In this document: positions 18,201-26,537 of the stretch, piece after piece | Layout of the letters: each line of letters begins with the position of its first letter | Position numbering within the stretch: position 1 is the stretch's first letter | Program-made: the position numbers and the translations under genes | Origin: a bacterium | GTDB taxonomy: Bacteria > Cyanobacteriota > Vampirovibrionia > Gastranaerophilales > Gastranaerophilaceae | Reading direction: 5' to 3' | NCBI GenBank assembly: GCA_017396025.1 | Contig: JAFQNF010000040.1 | Coordinates: 1-64,000, forward strand | DNA: 64,000 nt | The notes under the pieces: generated by a model | The model's database searches: none | Told to the model about the DNA's origin: nothing | The model's input: only the letters and a program-made list of their open reading frames with translations

Positions 18201-18994
18201 GCTTCTTTCTTGAAAAAAGAATTACAAGATAATTCTTTTTCAATTGGACTATAATTTTTTTTGAATTTTTCAACTCCTGATTTATACGCGCATAAATATC
18301 CCGCACGACTTGAACCATTTTCATCATATGCAATAAAGTAATCTTTTAAATTTGGCATAACAGCATCAATAAATTGCCAAAATGCATACGAAAATTCATC
18401 AGCATCATCAACAAAAAGATATTCAATATTTTTGAAATAATCAGTATTTTTATATATCAAAGGCAATATTGCCATTTGTCTCAAATAATCAAAGCTTTTA
18501 TATTGAATTGTTTTTAATTTATAGTCATCAATTGCTTTTTGTGCATCCTTATAAAAAGATTCATTTAAAATTCTAGACCGTTTATTTACTTCTTCATTTG
18601 ATAATCCATTTTGAACAATTAAAGAATATCTTCTAAATAATTGATGCAGTAAGTTAACTTTGGAAATATAGTCACTAAAATCAGCTTCTTTAATACTTTG
18701 CTTAAAAATAAATTGAGAAATTTCAAGCCCACATAAATTTGGTTTCTTTTCTGGATTAGAATCATTTATCAAATTAGAAATATAATCTTTATTATCTAAA
18801 AATGCGTTATAACATAGCCCCTGAAAAGTTAATACATTCCCATCCTTAATTTGATTTAAAAATAATAATTTTTTATATGAATTTAAGGTAATAACTAAAA
18901 TATTTTCTTTTTTTACACCACTATTCACTAGTTCATTATATTTATGAACCAAGAAGTTTGTTCTATCTGTACTTATTTCCCCTTTTATTAGCAT
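15278..18994 (-). CDS. Double-length SF1 (UvrD/AddB-like) DNA helicase
   Basis: 1238 residues. The C-terminal half is an intact UvrD/Rep-type helicase: Walker A AVPGAGKTT near 635, Walker B IIEDEAQDSSE near 816, motif V MTMHKSKGDEFDYV near 1135 and motif VI LLYVGITRAK near 1204. The N-terminal ~600 residues resemble a second SF1 helicase with a lost Walker A (LIKGEISTDRTN) and a weak motif II (YLFVDDADEF), much like the inactive helicase half of AddB. No C-terminal nuclease motif is seen. DNA repair or recombination is likely. No Shine-Dalgarno precedes the ATG. The gene is divergent from the methyltransferase, only 48 bp away. It seems more AT-rich than ileS by eye. Confidence 0.85.
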   Translation of the reverse strand: MLIKGEISTDRTNFLVHKYNELVNSGVKKENILVITLNSYKKLLFLNQIKDGNVLTFQGLCYNAFLDNKDYISNLINDSNPEKKPNLCGLEISQFIFKQSIKEADFSDYISKVNLLHQLFRRYSLIVQNGLSNEEVNKRSRILNESFYKDAQKAIDDYKLKTIQYKSFDYLRQMAILPLIYKNTDYFKNIEYLFVDDADEFSYAFWQFIDAVMPNLKDYFIAYDENGSSRAGYLCAYKSGVEKFKKNYSPIEKELSCNSFFKKEAKTFYANLKQGTKTKFDLIKSHSSVRRLDMIENIISETKNLLNSGVKENEIAIITPVVDDIFKQSLLDTDINFQIISGNEKLADINFIKHILIILKIVNNIGIKDYEIKNVLINLLNIPFKKCYKVVKNGNIFECDIKNDKYTKLVNIIKSLQTRKYGISEQIKIIFDNVIRVNLSNFDIKKYDFLLKEAIGFETAFSSKIDNVAEQFIIQIENSVISENPAETIAIKQNSIIVGTPQKIIDYSISTKYQLWLDVSNNEWLKEDTGTLYNAWVFNRDWNKDEYNLEDNVELSRDKTARIVRKLMLLSQKEIKFYSSLYDNVGNENYGGLSDYIETVKDENKKTIFKIVPRLDQKPVLDYKRGKMGIMAVPGAGKTTILLALITQLIQDGTKPENIFVLTYMESAAKNFKERIQAALPDNIDVPNISTIHGLALRIIKENANYTKVGLDSNFEICDDTQKEKIIKSILIDEEKFDNYLRCLSIVKLSGVEKLYSKHREIQDFFSFYREYNNMLKQNNLIDYDDMLYYAVKILKDNKDVLKYYQNLCEYIIEDEAQDSSEIQQKLINLLSGKHKNLVRCGDINQAITTTFTNSDTQGFRSYLDESKKVEMNSSQRCSEPIFSLANKLVKECANNEPYKSAFYEIKMVGTGKNPNNSEKPSFTYVDNEKEEKVFILNKIREIQKNSPKSSIAILLRLNAYVNEYNEFFLSNGIKTAIRTDCLAQKKIFQKILAVLKVIQMPLNNKFILNLANNSEDSDFIEKLKEPFIDLNPDNIFSESLLQLYWDIDYWLNQSTASIDDIALKVGLYYSTTSVDKANTYLVSNFIKKLNTKNSSYDEVIKQLEYASSRPLSAYKFFEDEVFQQENSINIMTMHKSKGDEFDYVFIPQMNEEIYPLEKDNVKIKNGGHFVQTIKALIEEKQIKTPDIIKKEIIDETLRLLYVGITRAKLQLFFSSAKETKKRKPVKQCRLMEKIIVE

Positions 18995-19042
18995 ATTTTT
19001 TTATTTCTTATATAATTATTTTATAATAAGTTGGGTGAAATT

Positions 19043-19648
19043 GTGAAAAGATTACTTAAGTATCCAGAAGTATATAATTTATATCAATCTTTAATTGGAG
19101 CAGATTCTTATTTAAAAAAATTTGCTCATACTTTTCTAAAAGACGATAGCAAGCAACTTATAAAAGTTCTTGATGTTGGCTGTGGAACTTCAAACATAGT
19201 GAAGTTTTTTGGAAATAATATTGACTACGTAGGTTTTGATTGTTCAAAGAAATACATTGAATATTCAAGAAAAAAATATCCTAAATTTTCTTTTCTAAAT
19301 AAAAGTGTTCTTGAAAAAATAGATACAACTCAAGACTTTGATGTAATTATATCATTAGGAGTTATGGCAGCCTTAAACGATGAAACACTAAAGGATATGT
19401 GTTCAATACTTTGCACTTATGCAAACAAAAATACAAAATTCTTACTAGCAGATATGAACTATAGCGAGAATGCTAGCAAATTAGAAAAATTTTTATGCAA
19501 AAATGAAAGAAATTCATATATCCGTGGAGAACAAGACTACATTAATATCCTTTCCCAATTTTTTAACATAGAAAAAATACATCATTGGGACAAAGTATAC
19601 AGAATTCCATATCACAAAGTAATATTTGAATGTTCTATTAAAGATTAA
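19043..19648 (+). CDS. SAM-dependent methyltransferase (class I)
   Basis: 201 residues. VLDVGCGTSNIV is the SAM-binding motif I, and FDVIISLGVMAAL is motif IV. The N-terminus (MKRLLKYPEVYNLYQSLIG) resembles class I methyltransferases often found near sugar or lipid genes, but the substrate is not readable. I start at the GTG at 19043: a TATAAT at 19022-19027 predicts transcription from about 19034, which excludes the upstream in-frame TTG at 19031 and leaves a leader of about 9 nt containing GGTG. Confidence 0.85.
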   Translation: MKRLLKYPEVYNLYQSLIGADSYLKKFAHTFLKDDSKQLIKVLDVGCGTSNIVKFFGNNIDYVGFDCSKKYIEYSRKKYPKFSFLNKSVLEKIDTTQDFDVIISLGVMAALNDETLKDMCSILCTYANKNTKFLLADMNYSENASKLEKFLCKNERNSYIRGEQDYINILSQFFNIEKIHHWDKVYRIPYHKVIFECSIKD

Positions 19649-19707
19649 GGAATATTACAAAAATTCTTCAAATTTGAACTTTTTCTTCACATGTCTTTAC
19701 AAAAGGA

Positions 19708-19736
19708 TTGAAAAAGAATTTCACAAGTGATATATT
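19708..19736 (+). promoter_or_regulatory. Promoter of the sigma factor gene
   Basis: TTGAAA (19708-19713), a 17-bp spacer and TATATT (19731-19736) give a good vegetative promoter. The leader to the sigma gene is about 135 nt, long enough for regulation, but no clear structure is seen in it. Confidence 0.65.
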
Positions 19737-19876
19737 AAAGATATACAAAATATATATTAGGTTGAATTCAAGAAATTGAATCAGTAGTTTTCTTTCCCTT
19801 GTATAACTAAGGTTGTGTTCCTGTGCAATATTGCTATGGGTTAATTTGTGTGTATTAAAAAGCTGGAGTATTAATT

Positions 19877-20761
19877 ATGGTTATGAATTGTGTATCTGAT
19901 TGTGAGTTAAACGTACAAACATCTTTATTTTCCGATGCAAAAGTTAGCGACTACGTAAGAGAAATTTCAAAATATAAAAATTTATCACCTGAAGAAGAAC
20001 AAGAGTTAGCAAAAAGAGCTAAAAATGGTGATGAAGAAGCGAAACAACAACTAATTAAATCAAATTTAAAACTAGTTATAACTATTGCAAGAAAAGTCAT
20101 ACACTCAAGCAAGCTTCCTATGATTGATTTAATTCAAGAAGGGAATATAGGTTTAATGGTAGCAGTAGACAAATTCAACTGGAAATTTGGGTATAGATTT
20201 GCTACTTACGCATCTTGGTGGATTAAGCAAGCAATGTTCAAAGCTATTTCAGAACAATCGCACTGTGTAAAAATCCCTGTTTATATTCAAGAAACCTTGT
20301 CAAAATATTCTAAAGTAAAATCAGAAATGGAAAAAGCTAGTAAAAAAGAAGTAAAAACAGCAGACGTTGCAAAAAAAATGAACCTAGATGAGTCTAAGAT
20401 AAATAATTATTTAAATGCGTACAAAAAAACATTATCTTTAGAAGGTGATTTTGAAATGCAAAATGGTTCAGAAGTTAAACTAATAGACATAATTGAAGAT
20501 GAGAAATCATCTGTTCAAGCAGAAATTGAATATGAATCAATGAAAAAAGATGTAATTAATCTATTAAATGGATTAAAAGAAAGAGAACAAAAAGTCATCA
20601 CTCTTCGTTTTGGTTTAGATGGTATGCAAAAACAAACTTTAGAAGAAATTGGTAAAATATACGGAGTTACGAAAGAATGCATTAGACAAACAGAATCCAG
20701 AGCATTAAATAAGCTAAAAAACAATATTTCTTTAAGCTTATTAATGGATTATGTGTACTAA
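19877..20761 (+). CDS. RNA polymerase sigma-70 family factor (group 2 type)
   Basis: 294 residues. Region 1.2 (SDYVREISKYKNLSPEEEQELAKRAK), region 2 (LIQEGNIGLMVAVDKFNWKFGYRFATYASWWIKQAM), region 3 and region 4 (LEEIGKIYGVTKECIRQTESRALNKLK) are all present. It lacks the long acidic region 1.1 of a housekeeping sigma, and several core residues differ from SigA (for example FNWKFGYRF where SigA proteins read FDYxxGYKF). It is therefore probably an alternative group 2 sigma, as is common in Cyanobacteria. The start at 19877 has GGAG 8 nt upstream. The regulon is unknown. Confidence 0.9.
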   Translation: MVMNCVSDCELNVQTSLFSDAKVSDYVREISKYKNLSPEEEQELAKRAKNGDEEAKQQLIKSNLKLVITIARKVIHSSKLPMIDLIQEGNIGLMVAVDKFNWKFGYRFATYASWWIKQAMFKAISEQSHCVKIPVYIQETLSKYSKVKSEMEKASKKEVKTADVAKKMNLDESKINNYLNAYKKTLSLEGDFEMQNGSEVKLIDIIEDEKSSVQAEIEYESMKKDVINLLNGLKEREQKVITLRFGLDGMQKQTLEEIGKIYGVTKECIRQTESRALNKLKNNISLSLLMDYVY

Positions 20762-20796
20762 TATTGCAAACAAAATCCTTGAAAGTCCCGTAAATA

Positions 20797-20824
20797 TTTA
20801 CAAACGACGAAAAAACTGTATAAT
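20797..20824 (+). promoter_or_regulatory. Promoter of rpsA
   Basis: TTTACA (20797-20802), a 16-bp spacer and a perfect TATAAT (20819-20824) lie about 44 nt before the ATG. Confidence 0.75.
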
Positions 20825-20867
20825 AATTCATGAAAATAGTTTATAGCAGTTTGCGGGGTAAAAGAAA

Positions 20868-21926
20868 ATGACAGAACAAAAGTATACTGATGCTGAATTT
20901 GAAGCATTATTGAGTAATTATGATTATAGCTTCCAGAAAGGTGATTTGGTTAAAGGTATAGTTTGTTCCTATGACTCTGCCGGTGTTATTGTTGATATTG
21001 GCGCAAAGACAGCCGCATACGTACCAGTTAAAGAAGCTGTTGTTGATAAAACAGTTGCAATAGAAGATACATTAAAGAAAAATCAAGAATATGAGTTTTT
21101 AATTGTTCGCGAAGAAGATGAAGACGGCAGATTTATGCTTTCATACAAAAAGGTTGCAATGGCATACAGCTGGAGAGAATTAGAACAACTTAAAGCTGAT
21201 GATGCAGTTGTTGAAGGTATAATTGTTTCTGTTGTTAAAGGTGGTGTTCTAGTTGAAGTTAAAGGTGTTAGAGGTTTTGTTCCTTCAAGCCATTTAAAAT
21301 TAAAATCAACAGAAAATGTTGTTGGTGAAAAACTAGAATTAAAAATTCTTACAATGGATATTCAACAAGGCAACTTTATTTTATCTAACAGAAAAGTATA
21401 CACAGAAGATAAAGAAGATAACAAAAAAGATATCTTTGAAAACGTAGAAATCGGTCAAATCGTTAAAGGTGAAGTTGTTAGAATTACAGACTTCGGTGCA
21501 TTCATAGATATCGGCGGTGTAGATGCATTATTACCTTTATCTCAAATTTCTTGGAGATGGGTAGATCATCCATCAGATATCTTAAAGGTTGGCGATGTTG
21601 TAAATGTTGAAGTTATTGTTATTGACCACGACAAACAACGTATCAGCTTAAGCTTGAAGAACCTAGAAAAAGACCCTTGGGTTGAAGCTAAAGATAAAAT
21701 TAAAGATGGCGATAAGATTGAAGGTACAATTACAAGAATCAAACACTTTGGAGCTTTTGTTGAAGTGTTCTCTGGTGTTGAAGCTTTATTACCAAACAAT
21801 GAATTAACAGAATATCAAAATCAAAAAAATGTAATTTTAAAAGTTGGAGATAAAATCCAAACAACTATTTTAAAATTCAACCCAGATGACAGACGTATTA
21901 GTTTAAGTATTAAAAACGATGACTAA
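20868..21926 (+). CDS. rpsA: 30S ribosomal protein S1, four-domain form
   Basis: 352 residues with four S1 RNA-binding domains: about 20-90 (FQKGDLVKGIVCSYDSAGVIVDIG), 107-175, 193-264 (GEVVRITDFGAFIDIGGVDALLP) and 278-350 (GTITRIKHFGAFVEV...VEALLP). E. coli S1 has six domains in 557 residues; shorter S1 proteins are usual in Cyanobacteria and their relatives. It recruits mRNA to the 30S subunit. It has its own promoter and overlaps the downstream kinase gene by 8 bp, so the two are one transcript. Confidence 0.92.
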   Translation: MTEQKYTDAEFEALLSNYDYSFQKGDLVKGIVCSYDSAGVIVDIGAKTAAYVPVKEAVVDKTVAIEDTLKKNQEYEFLIVREEDEDGRFMLSYKKVAMAYSWRELEQLKADDAVVEGIIVSVVKGGVLVEVKGVRGFVPSSHLKLKSTENVVGEKLELKILTMDIQQGNFILSNRKVYTEDKEDNKKDIFENVEIGQIVKGEVVRITDFGAFIDIGGVDALLPLSQISWRWVDHPSDILKVGDVVNVEVIVIDHDKQRISLSLKNLEKDPWVEAKDKIKDGDKIEGTITRIKHFGAFVEVFSGVEALLPNNELTEYQNQKNVILKVGDKIQTTILKFNPDDRRISLSIKNDD

Positions 21927-22443
21927 AAAAATAATAGTTTTTTCTGGAAAACAATTTTCTGGGAAAGATACAGTTGCTAAAATTTTATTAGAGCGATTCC
22001 CGTCCTTTAAAAGGATTGGAATCGCTGATGCTATTAAAATGCAATATGGCAAAGAAAAAGGTTTGACTATTGAAGAAATAGAAAAAAACAAACCTATTTA
22101 TAGACAAGATTTAATCGATTTAGGCGATTGGGGAAGAGCACAAAATCCTGATTATTGGTTAAATTCAATAATTGCATACGATGGTAATACCATTGTTACA
22201 GATTTGCGTGTAGAGCACGAATTAAATTTGTTCCGTTCACATGGTGCATTTGCTATTCGTGTTGAAGCTTCTGAAGAAGCAAGAAGTAAACGTGGTGTAT
22301 TAGCAGCAAAAAATGATGCAACCGAAACAGGACTTGATAACATAACAGATTGGGATTATGTAATTCAAAATGAAGGCAGTTATGAAGACCTATTAGAAAA
22401 TACAGAAAAGCTTATCAAGATAATAGAAGAACGTGTGCTATAA
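21919..22443 (+). CDS. P-loop nucleotide/metabolite kinase, dNMP-kinase-like
   Basis: 174 residues. The Walker A motif GKQFSGKDT near residue 10 has the GKxxSGKDT form shared by deoxynucleotide monophosphate kinases and phosphomevalonate kinase-like enzymes. RQDLIDLGDWGRAQNPDYW and TDLRVEHELNLFRSHGAFAIRVEA fit this superfamily (a lid region, then a strand giving VEA). The substrate cannot be decided. The first bases overlap the end of rpsA by 8 bp, implying coupled translation. The stop codon lies inside the -10 box of the next gene. Confidence 0.75.
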   Translation: MTKKIIVFSGKQFSGKDTVAKILLERFPSFKRIGIADAIKMQYGKEKGLTIEEIEKNKPIYRQDLIDLGDWGRAQNPDYWLNSIIAYDGNTIVTDLRVEHELNLFRSHGAFAIRVEASEEARSKRGVLAAKNDATETGLDNITDWDYVIQNEGSYEDLLENTEKLIKIIEERVL

Positions 22444-22444
22444 T
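22439..22444 (+). promoter_or_regulatory. Extended -10 (TGC-TATAAT) exactly 6 nt before an ATG
   Basis: A perfect TATAAT with an upstream TG dinucleotide is separated from the ATG at 22451 by AGAACT. The expected first transcribed base is the A of ATG, so the mRNA should be leaderless. It overlaps the stop codon of the preceding kinase gene. Confidence 0.6.
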
Positions 22445-22450
22445 AGAACT

Positions 22451-23122
22451 ATGAAAAAATTTATTTTATCTATAATCTTTCTAATATTTTCTAGTTTGGC
22501 TTTGCCTGTTTGGGCAGATATTGTTCCAATGAGCACAAAAAGCATTAAATACTACGGAATTGGTGTTCTAAATGTACCGCAAAATTATACTGTTTATCAA
22601 TATCCATATAAAGAATCAAAAATTATTAGAGAAGTTAATTATGATAATATAAAACGTTCTGCAATCGTTAACACTGTTGATCTAAGAAAAATATCATATG
22701 TCGCATATGTTCCATCAAATAATGTTGCTCTTTTAGCTGTCGATTTAAACCCAGAAAATGACTGGTATTGTGTCTTTTTAAACCAAGAAACCGGTGAAAC
22801 TGGCTGGGTATATAATCCAGACAAAAAAGCTTTTATGACATACAAGGGTCTTTTTTATAGGTATGGTAAAAAATATGGAATTCGTTTCTTTAACGATTTA
22901 ACAGAAGATGAAAAAGTTTTATATTCAAGAGAAGATATTACGTCTAAAATCCTAGACAAAATAAATTATCCAAGATTTGTAACTTTTACCGTAATTCGTG
23001 GTAATTGGTTATTAGCAACAGTTAACGACAGAACAAAACAACCAAAAGTTGGCTGGTTCAATTGGAGAAATGATAATGGAACATTAAATATGTTCCCAAA
23101 TTTATCTGAACAAGCTAGATAA
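22451..23122 (+). CDS. Secreted protein with SH3-like features, unknown function
   Basis: 223 residues. The signal peptide KKFILSIIFLIFSSLALPVWA is followed by DIVP and a mature domain of ~200 residues. YTVYQYPYKESKII near the N-terminus and WYCVFLNQETGETGWVY resemble bacterial SH3-type strands, which often bind peptidoglycan stem peptides; the likeness is only partial. I start at the ATG at 22451 rather than the GTG at 22433, because the signal peptide begins there and a TATAAT lies 6 nt upstream. It is convergent with the 88-residue gene, with 1 bp between the stops. Confidence 0.75.
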   Translation: MKKFILSIIFLIFSSLALPVWADIVPMSTKSIKYYGIGVLNVPQNYTVYQYPYKESKIIREVNYDNIKRSAIVNTVDLRKISYVAYVPSNNVALLAVDLNPENDWYCVFLNQETGETGWVYNPDKKAFMTYKGLFYRYGKKYGIRFFNDLTEDEKVLYSREDITSKILDKINYPRFVTFTVIRGNWLLATVNDRTKQPKVGWFNWRNDNGTLNMFPNLSEQAR

Positions 23123-23123
23123 G

Positions 23124-23390
23124 TTAAACGTTATCTTTATTATGTTCTGGAAGTGAAGCAGAATATTCTGCCAGAATTCTTGCTATATCAGAACCTTTTA
23201 TAACAACTTCAAGAACAAGTTGAATATTTACTAAAATTTTATCGGTATATTCTAGTTCATCAGTATCAAAAACTTCAAATTCAAGAAAATCATGCCCGAC
23301 ATAATTAATTCTGCCGTAGCCTTCACTTGTTCCCCATTTCATAAAAACAAGTTGTCTTTCAAATAATTTGAGTTTATCTACCAATCTCAT
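23124..23390 (-). CDS. Small conserved-looking protein of unknown function
   Basis: 88 residues, soluble, with no signal peptide. RLVDKLKLFERQLVFMKWGTSEGYGRINYVG and FLEFEVFDTDE suggest a small beta-barrel followed by a helix (VIKGSDIARILAEYSAS). I do not recognise the family. It has a good promoter of its own (TTGACT, 17 bp, TATCAT) and GGAG upstream, though 11 nt from the ATG. Confidence 0.65.
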   Translation of the reverse strand: MRLVDKLKLFERQLVFMKWGTSEGYGRINYVGHDFLEFEVFDTDELEYTDKILVNIQLVLEVVIKGSDIARILAEYSASLPEHNKDNV

Positions 23391-23421
23391 ATTAATGTTT
23401 TCTCCGTGCGCTTATATTTAA

Positions 23422-23450
23422 ATGATAATTATTTTATATAAGCAAGTCAA
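23422..23450 (-). promoter_or_regulatory. Promoter of the 88-residue gene inside a palindrome
   Basis: TTGACT (23445-23450), a 17-bp spacer and TATCAT (23422-23427) lie on the minus strand. A 32-bp inverted repeat with arms CTTATAT (23411-23417) and ATATAAG (23436-23442) spans the -10 region and could be an operator. Confidence 0.55.
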
Positions 23451-23563
23451 TTTTGTATTGTAAATTTTGCAATTATAATCGTTACAATATAAGTAAAAAT
23501 ATTTTGTTAATATTTTGTTTCTAGTATAGTCATGAAAAACTAAGTAAAAAAAAGGAACAAATC

Positions 23564-24430
23564 GTGACAGATACACTTAGTCGAGAAATTGAAACAATAA
23601 ATAATTTTAATAATAAGTACGTTTCTTCCCCAATTAGCAATTTAAATACAGTTGAATTGCAACTTTTGAAAATTTTTGAAGATGAAGTAAATTCAGAAAA
23701 TCCTGTTATTTTAGATTATAAACCAGCATCAATTAGGAAATTAGCAAGATTTTTGACTGGAGAAGTAACTCGCTCAGCCTCTGTTGGTGTTGCAGGCGAA
23801 ACCGCAAGTGGAAAATCAACAATTACTCTTGATATTATTGAAACAATAGAATTATTTGCTAATGTGTTTTCGCTTGGACGAGTTATAACAAGAGTAAATA
23901 CAGATGATTATTATTATGACCGTTCTGAAGAAGTAAAAAGAGCTGGTGGCATGGCTGAATTTGCTAAAAATTATGACTTTGACGTACCAGAAGCTTTAGA
24001 ACTTGATTTAATGTGTAAACATATTCAGGAATTATTGTCTGGAAAATCAGTTATGCTTCCTAAATATGACATGTCAGGAACAACTATCAGATGGGATAAT
24101 CATACTTTAGCTAAACCTTCAAAAATTATTATTTCTGAAGGTTTATTTACGCTTACAGAAAAAATCAAAGGCGCTTTTGATTTCAAAGTATATGTTGATA
24201 TAGATAGAGAAATTCAAAAAGAAAGATTTTTTGTAAGAGCAAATGAACGTGGTTTAGGTGCTTCAGCAGAAAAAATATATAATAACGCTTCAAATAAAGC
24301 CGAAATATATATCCGTCCTTGCAGAGAAGAAGCTGATATTGTTCTGTCTGGTGAAGCACAAAGAGCTGGTTACAAAATTTTCTTAAATAAAATCTTGTCA
24401 GTTGTAGAACAGTTGCATTTTTCTAAATAG
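23564..24430 (+). CDS. Uridine kinase / phosphoribulokinase-family P-loop kinase
   Basis: 288 residues. The Walker A motif GVAGETASGKST near residue 85 is followed by RVNTDDYYYDRSEE, the substrate-binding DDYY of uridine kinases. PKYDMSGTTIRW and IIISEGLFTL follow in the right order. An extra ~70-residue N-terminal segment is not in canonical Udk. It could phosphorylate uridine/cytidine or another small sugar or nucleoside. The start is a GTG with AAAGGA upstream. It leads an operon with nadD, yqeK and a HAD phosphatase, consistent with nucleotide metabolism. Confidence 0.8.
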   Translation: MTDTLSREIETINNFNNKYVSSPISNLNTVELQLLKIFEDEVNSENPVILDYKPASIRKLARFLTGEVTRSASVGVAGETASGKSTITLDIIETIELFANVFSLGRVITRVNTDDYYYDRSEEVKRAGGMAEFAKNYDFDVPEALELDLMCKHIQELLSGKSVMLPKYDMSGTTIRWDNHTLAKPSKIIISEGLFTLTEKIKGAFDFKVYVDIDREIQKERFFVRANERGLGASAEKIYNNASNKAEIYIRPCREEADIVLSGEAQRAGYKIFLNKILSVVEQLHFSK

Positions 24431-24437
24431 GTGACAA

Positions 24438-25037
24438 ATGGCAGAGTGCGTATATCAGGGAAGCTTTAATCCAATTCATAATGCTCATTTAGCTGTGGCA
24501 CAACATGTTCATGAACAATTTGGATTTGAAAAAATTGTTTTCATTCCAGCATTTAAGCCACCACATAAAAGTAAAATAGAGTTCGATATGGATAATGCTA
24601 TGCACCGTCTTGAAATGGTGCAACTTGCTGTTGAAGATTATCCTTATTTTGATGTTAGCGCAATAGAATATATGAGAAATGAAACATCATATACTTATGA
24701 TACTATTATGCAAATTTACCAAATTGTTCAACCCACAGAAAAAATCAATTTCATCATTGGGACAGATGCTTTTATTAAAATAGACACTTGGCATAGAGCA
24801 GATGAACTTAAGCATCTTGTAGATTTCATTTTATTTGTTCGTGAAGATAATTTTGATGAAAAACCTTTTCTAAATTTGAAGGAAAGAGGATTTAACTATA
24901 AACTTATGAAGATGCCATTTATGGACATTTCTTCTAGCCAAATTAGAGAGCGAATTAAGCACAATCAAGATATTTGTGATATAGTACCAGAGAAGGTAGC
25001 TAAATATATTTATCACAACAATGTATACAAAATATAG
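24438..25037 (+). CDS. nadD: Nicotinate-nucleotide adenylyltransferase
   Basis: 199 residues; makes NaAD from nicotinate mononucleotide and ATP in NAD synthesis. The nucleotidyltransferase motif YQGSFNPIHNAHL carries the HxxH pair, and ISSSQIRERI near residue 170 is the ISSTxIR motif. It starts 7 bp after the kinase gene, with AGGTG upstream, and its end overlaps yqeK by 17 bp, the classic nadD-yqeK pairing. Confidence 0.93.
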   Translation: MAECVYQGSFNPIHNAHLAVAQHVHEQFGFEKIVFIPAFKPPHKSKIEFDMDNAMHRLEMVQLAVEDYPYFDVSAIEYMRNETSYTYDTIMQIYQIVQPTEKINFIIGTDAFIKIDTWHRADELKHLVDFILFVREDNFDEKPFLNLKERGFNYKLMKMPFMDISSSQIRERIKHNQDICDIVPEKVAKYIYHNNVYKI

Positions 25038-25596
25038 TATTGAAGAAATTAAAGAAAAGCTAAAGAATTGTCTTTCGTATGAAAGATATATTCATTCTTT
25101 GGGCACAATGGAAAAAGCTATGGAACTAGCTGAGCGTTTTGGGCTTGATGTTGAAAAAGCACAAGTTGCTGGGCTTCTTCATGATTGTGCAAAATGCATT
25201 TCAAATGAAGAATTAGAAGCATATTCACACGCTTTTGATGAAAGCGAAAAAATGAGTTGTAAAACTTGGCACGCACCTGTTGGTGAAATTATCGCAAGAC
25301 GTGATTATGGTGTAACTGATGACGAAATACTATCTTCTATTCGTTGGCATACCATTGGTAAAGTTGGTATGAGTGATTTTGAAAAAGTTATCTTTCTAGC
25401 CGATAAAATTGAAAATAGAACAAGAGAACCAGAATTTAGAGAAAAAATAGAAAAGGCGTTAAATAAACACAACAGCCTTGACCACGCAATGTTTAAAAGT
25501 TTTAAAATTACAATAAAAAGCTTAGTAAAACGTAAGCTTCCTATCTGTTTTCAAACCATCGAAGTATATAATGACCTACTAACAAAAATATTATGA
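25021..25596 (+). CDS. yqeK: YqeK-type HD-domain hydrolase (symmetrical Ap4A hydrolase)
   Basis: 191 residues. The HD motif GLLHDCAK, an upstream YIHSLGTMEKAMELA histidine, and the downstream RWHTIGKVGMSDFEKVIFLADKIE match YqeK proteins, which split Ap4A into two ADP. The order nadD-yqeK is conserved widely. The gene overlaps nadD by 17 bp and the next gene by 4 bp. Confidence 0.9.
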   Translation: MYTKYSIEEIKEKLKNCLSYERYIHSLGTMEKAMELAERFGLDVEKAQVAGLLHDCAKCISNEELEAYSHAFDESEKMSCKTWHAPVGEIIARRDYGVTDDEILSSIRWHTIGKVGMSDFEKVIFLADKIENRTREPEFREKIEKALNKHNSLDHAMFKSFKITIKSLVKRKLPICFQTIEVYNDLLTKIL

Positions 25597-26267
25597 AGAC
25601 AATTCTTTTAGACATTGATGACACCATTCTTGATTTTCATGAGTGCGCCAAAGCCACAATTTTGCGCGCTAGTGAGGATTTTGGTGTTGATTTTACGCAA
25701 GATATGCTTTCTTATTATATGAAACAAAATGCTTTTCTTTGGGGACAATATGAAAAAGGAATTATAACAAGGGAAGATATTTTTAGAACAAGATTTCCTA
25801 TGCTTTTCAAAGAATATGGATTTGATGTTGATGGTATTGAATTTGAAAGTGCATTTCAAAAATATTTTAAAACACAGTATAAGTTTGTTGATGGAGCTGT
25901 TGAAATCGTTAAATATTTATCATCAAAATATGATTTGTATGTCGCTTCAAATTCATTAATAGAAACACAAGTTAGTCGTTTAACTAGTGCTGGTTTATAT
26001 AAATATTTTAAAAAACTATTTGTATCTGATTCAATTGGTTACCAAAAACCTACAAAAGAATTTTTTGAAGGCTGTTTTTGCCAAATCCCTAATTTTAATA
26101 AAGAAGAAACAATAATAATTGGCGATTCTTTATCATCTGATATAAAAGGTGGTTGTATGGTAGGCATAAAAACTTGTTGGTTTAATCCAAAACAAATTGA
26201 AAATAATACAGAATTTAAGGCTGATTATGAAATAACCAGCCTTGACGAAATAAAAAATATTCTATAA
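25593..26267 (+). CDS. HAD-superfamily phosphatase, YjjG-like
   Basis: 224 residues. The HAD motifs are motif I LLDIDDTILDF (DxDxT), motif II VASNS, motif III with the Lys in YQKPTKEFF, and motif IV IIGDSLSSDIKGG. The helical cap and overall order resemble the YjjG (non-canonical pyrimidine nucleotidase) group, which fits the operon context of nucleotide enzymes. It starts with an ATGA overlap on yqeK. The substrate is inferred only. Confidence 0.85.
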   Translation: MKTILLDIDDTILDFHECAKATILRASEDFGVDFTQDMLSYYMKQNAFLWGQYEKGIITREDIFRTRFPMLFKEYGFDVDGIEFESAFQKYFKTQYKFVDGAVEIVKYLSSKYDLYVASNSLIETQVSRLTSAGLYKYFKKLFVSDSIGYQKPTKEFFEGCFCQIPNFNKEETIIIGDSLSSDIKGGCMVGIKTCWFNPKQIENNTEFKADYEITSLDEIKNIL

Positions 26268-26269
26268 GT

Positions 26270-26512
26270 TTAAACAGCCATATTTAGAAGGACACCGCCA
26301 CTTTTGTTTTCCATTCTGTATTGTTCTGCATAATGCGCTGGAGTTCCTTTTAGTGTATATGTATTTCCATTTAATAGAAGCATATCAGTATTTCCTTCGC
26401 TTTCCGCAGGACTTAATGCTACTATCATTTGGCTATTTATATAGTGTTCTTTATCACCAATTGTTTTAATTTTCGCTAAAGTTGGCGAAATCATTACGTT
26501 ATTAATGCTCAT
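26270..26512 (-). CDS. Small protein of unknown function
   Basis: 80 residues, with no membrane segment. Beta-rich text (LLLNGNTYTLKGTPAHYAEQYRMENKSGGVLLNMAV) but no family is recognised. I start at the ATG at 26512, because AAGGG lies 9 nt upstream; the ATG at 26521 sits directly on that site. It is convergent with the HAD gene, only 2 bp apart. Confidence 0.6.
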   Translation of the reverse strand: MSINNVMISPTLAKIKTIGDKEHYINSQMIVALSPAESEGNTDMLLLNGNTYTLKGTPAHYAEQYRMENKSGGVLLNMAV

Positions 26513-26537
26513 CTTATTCATCCCTTCTCTAATATTT

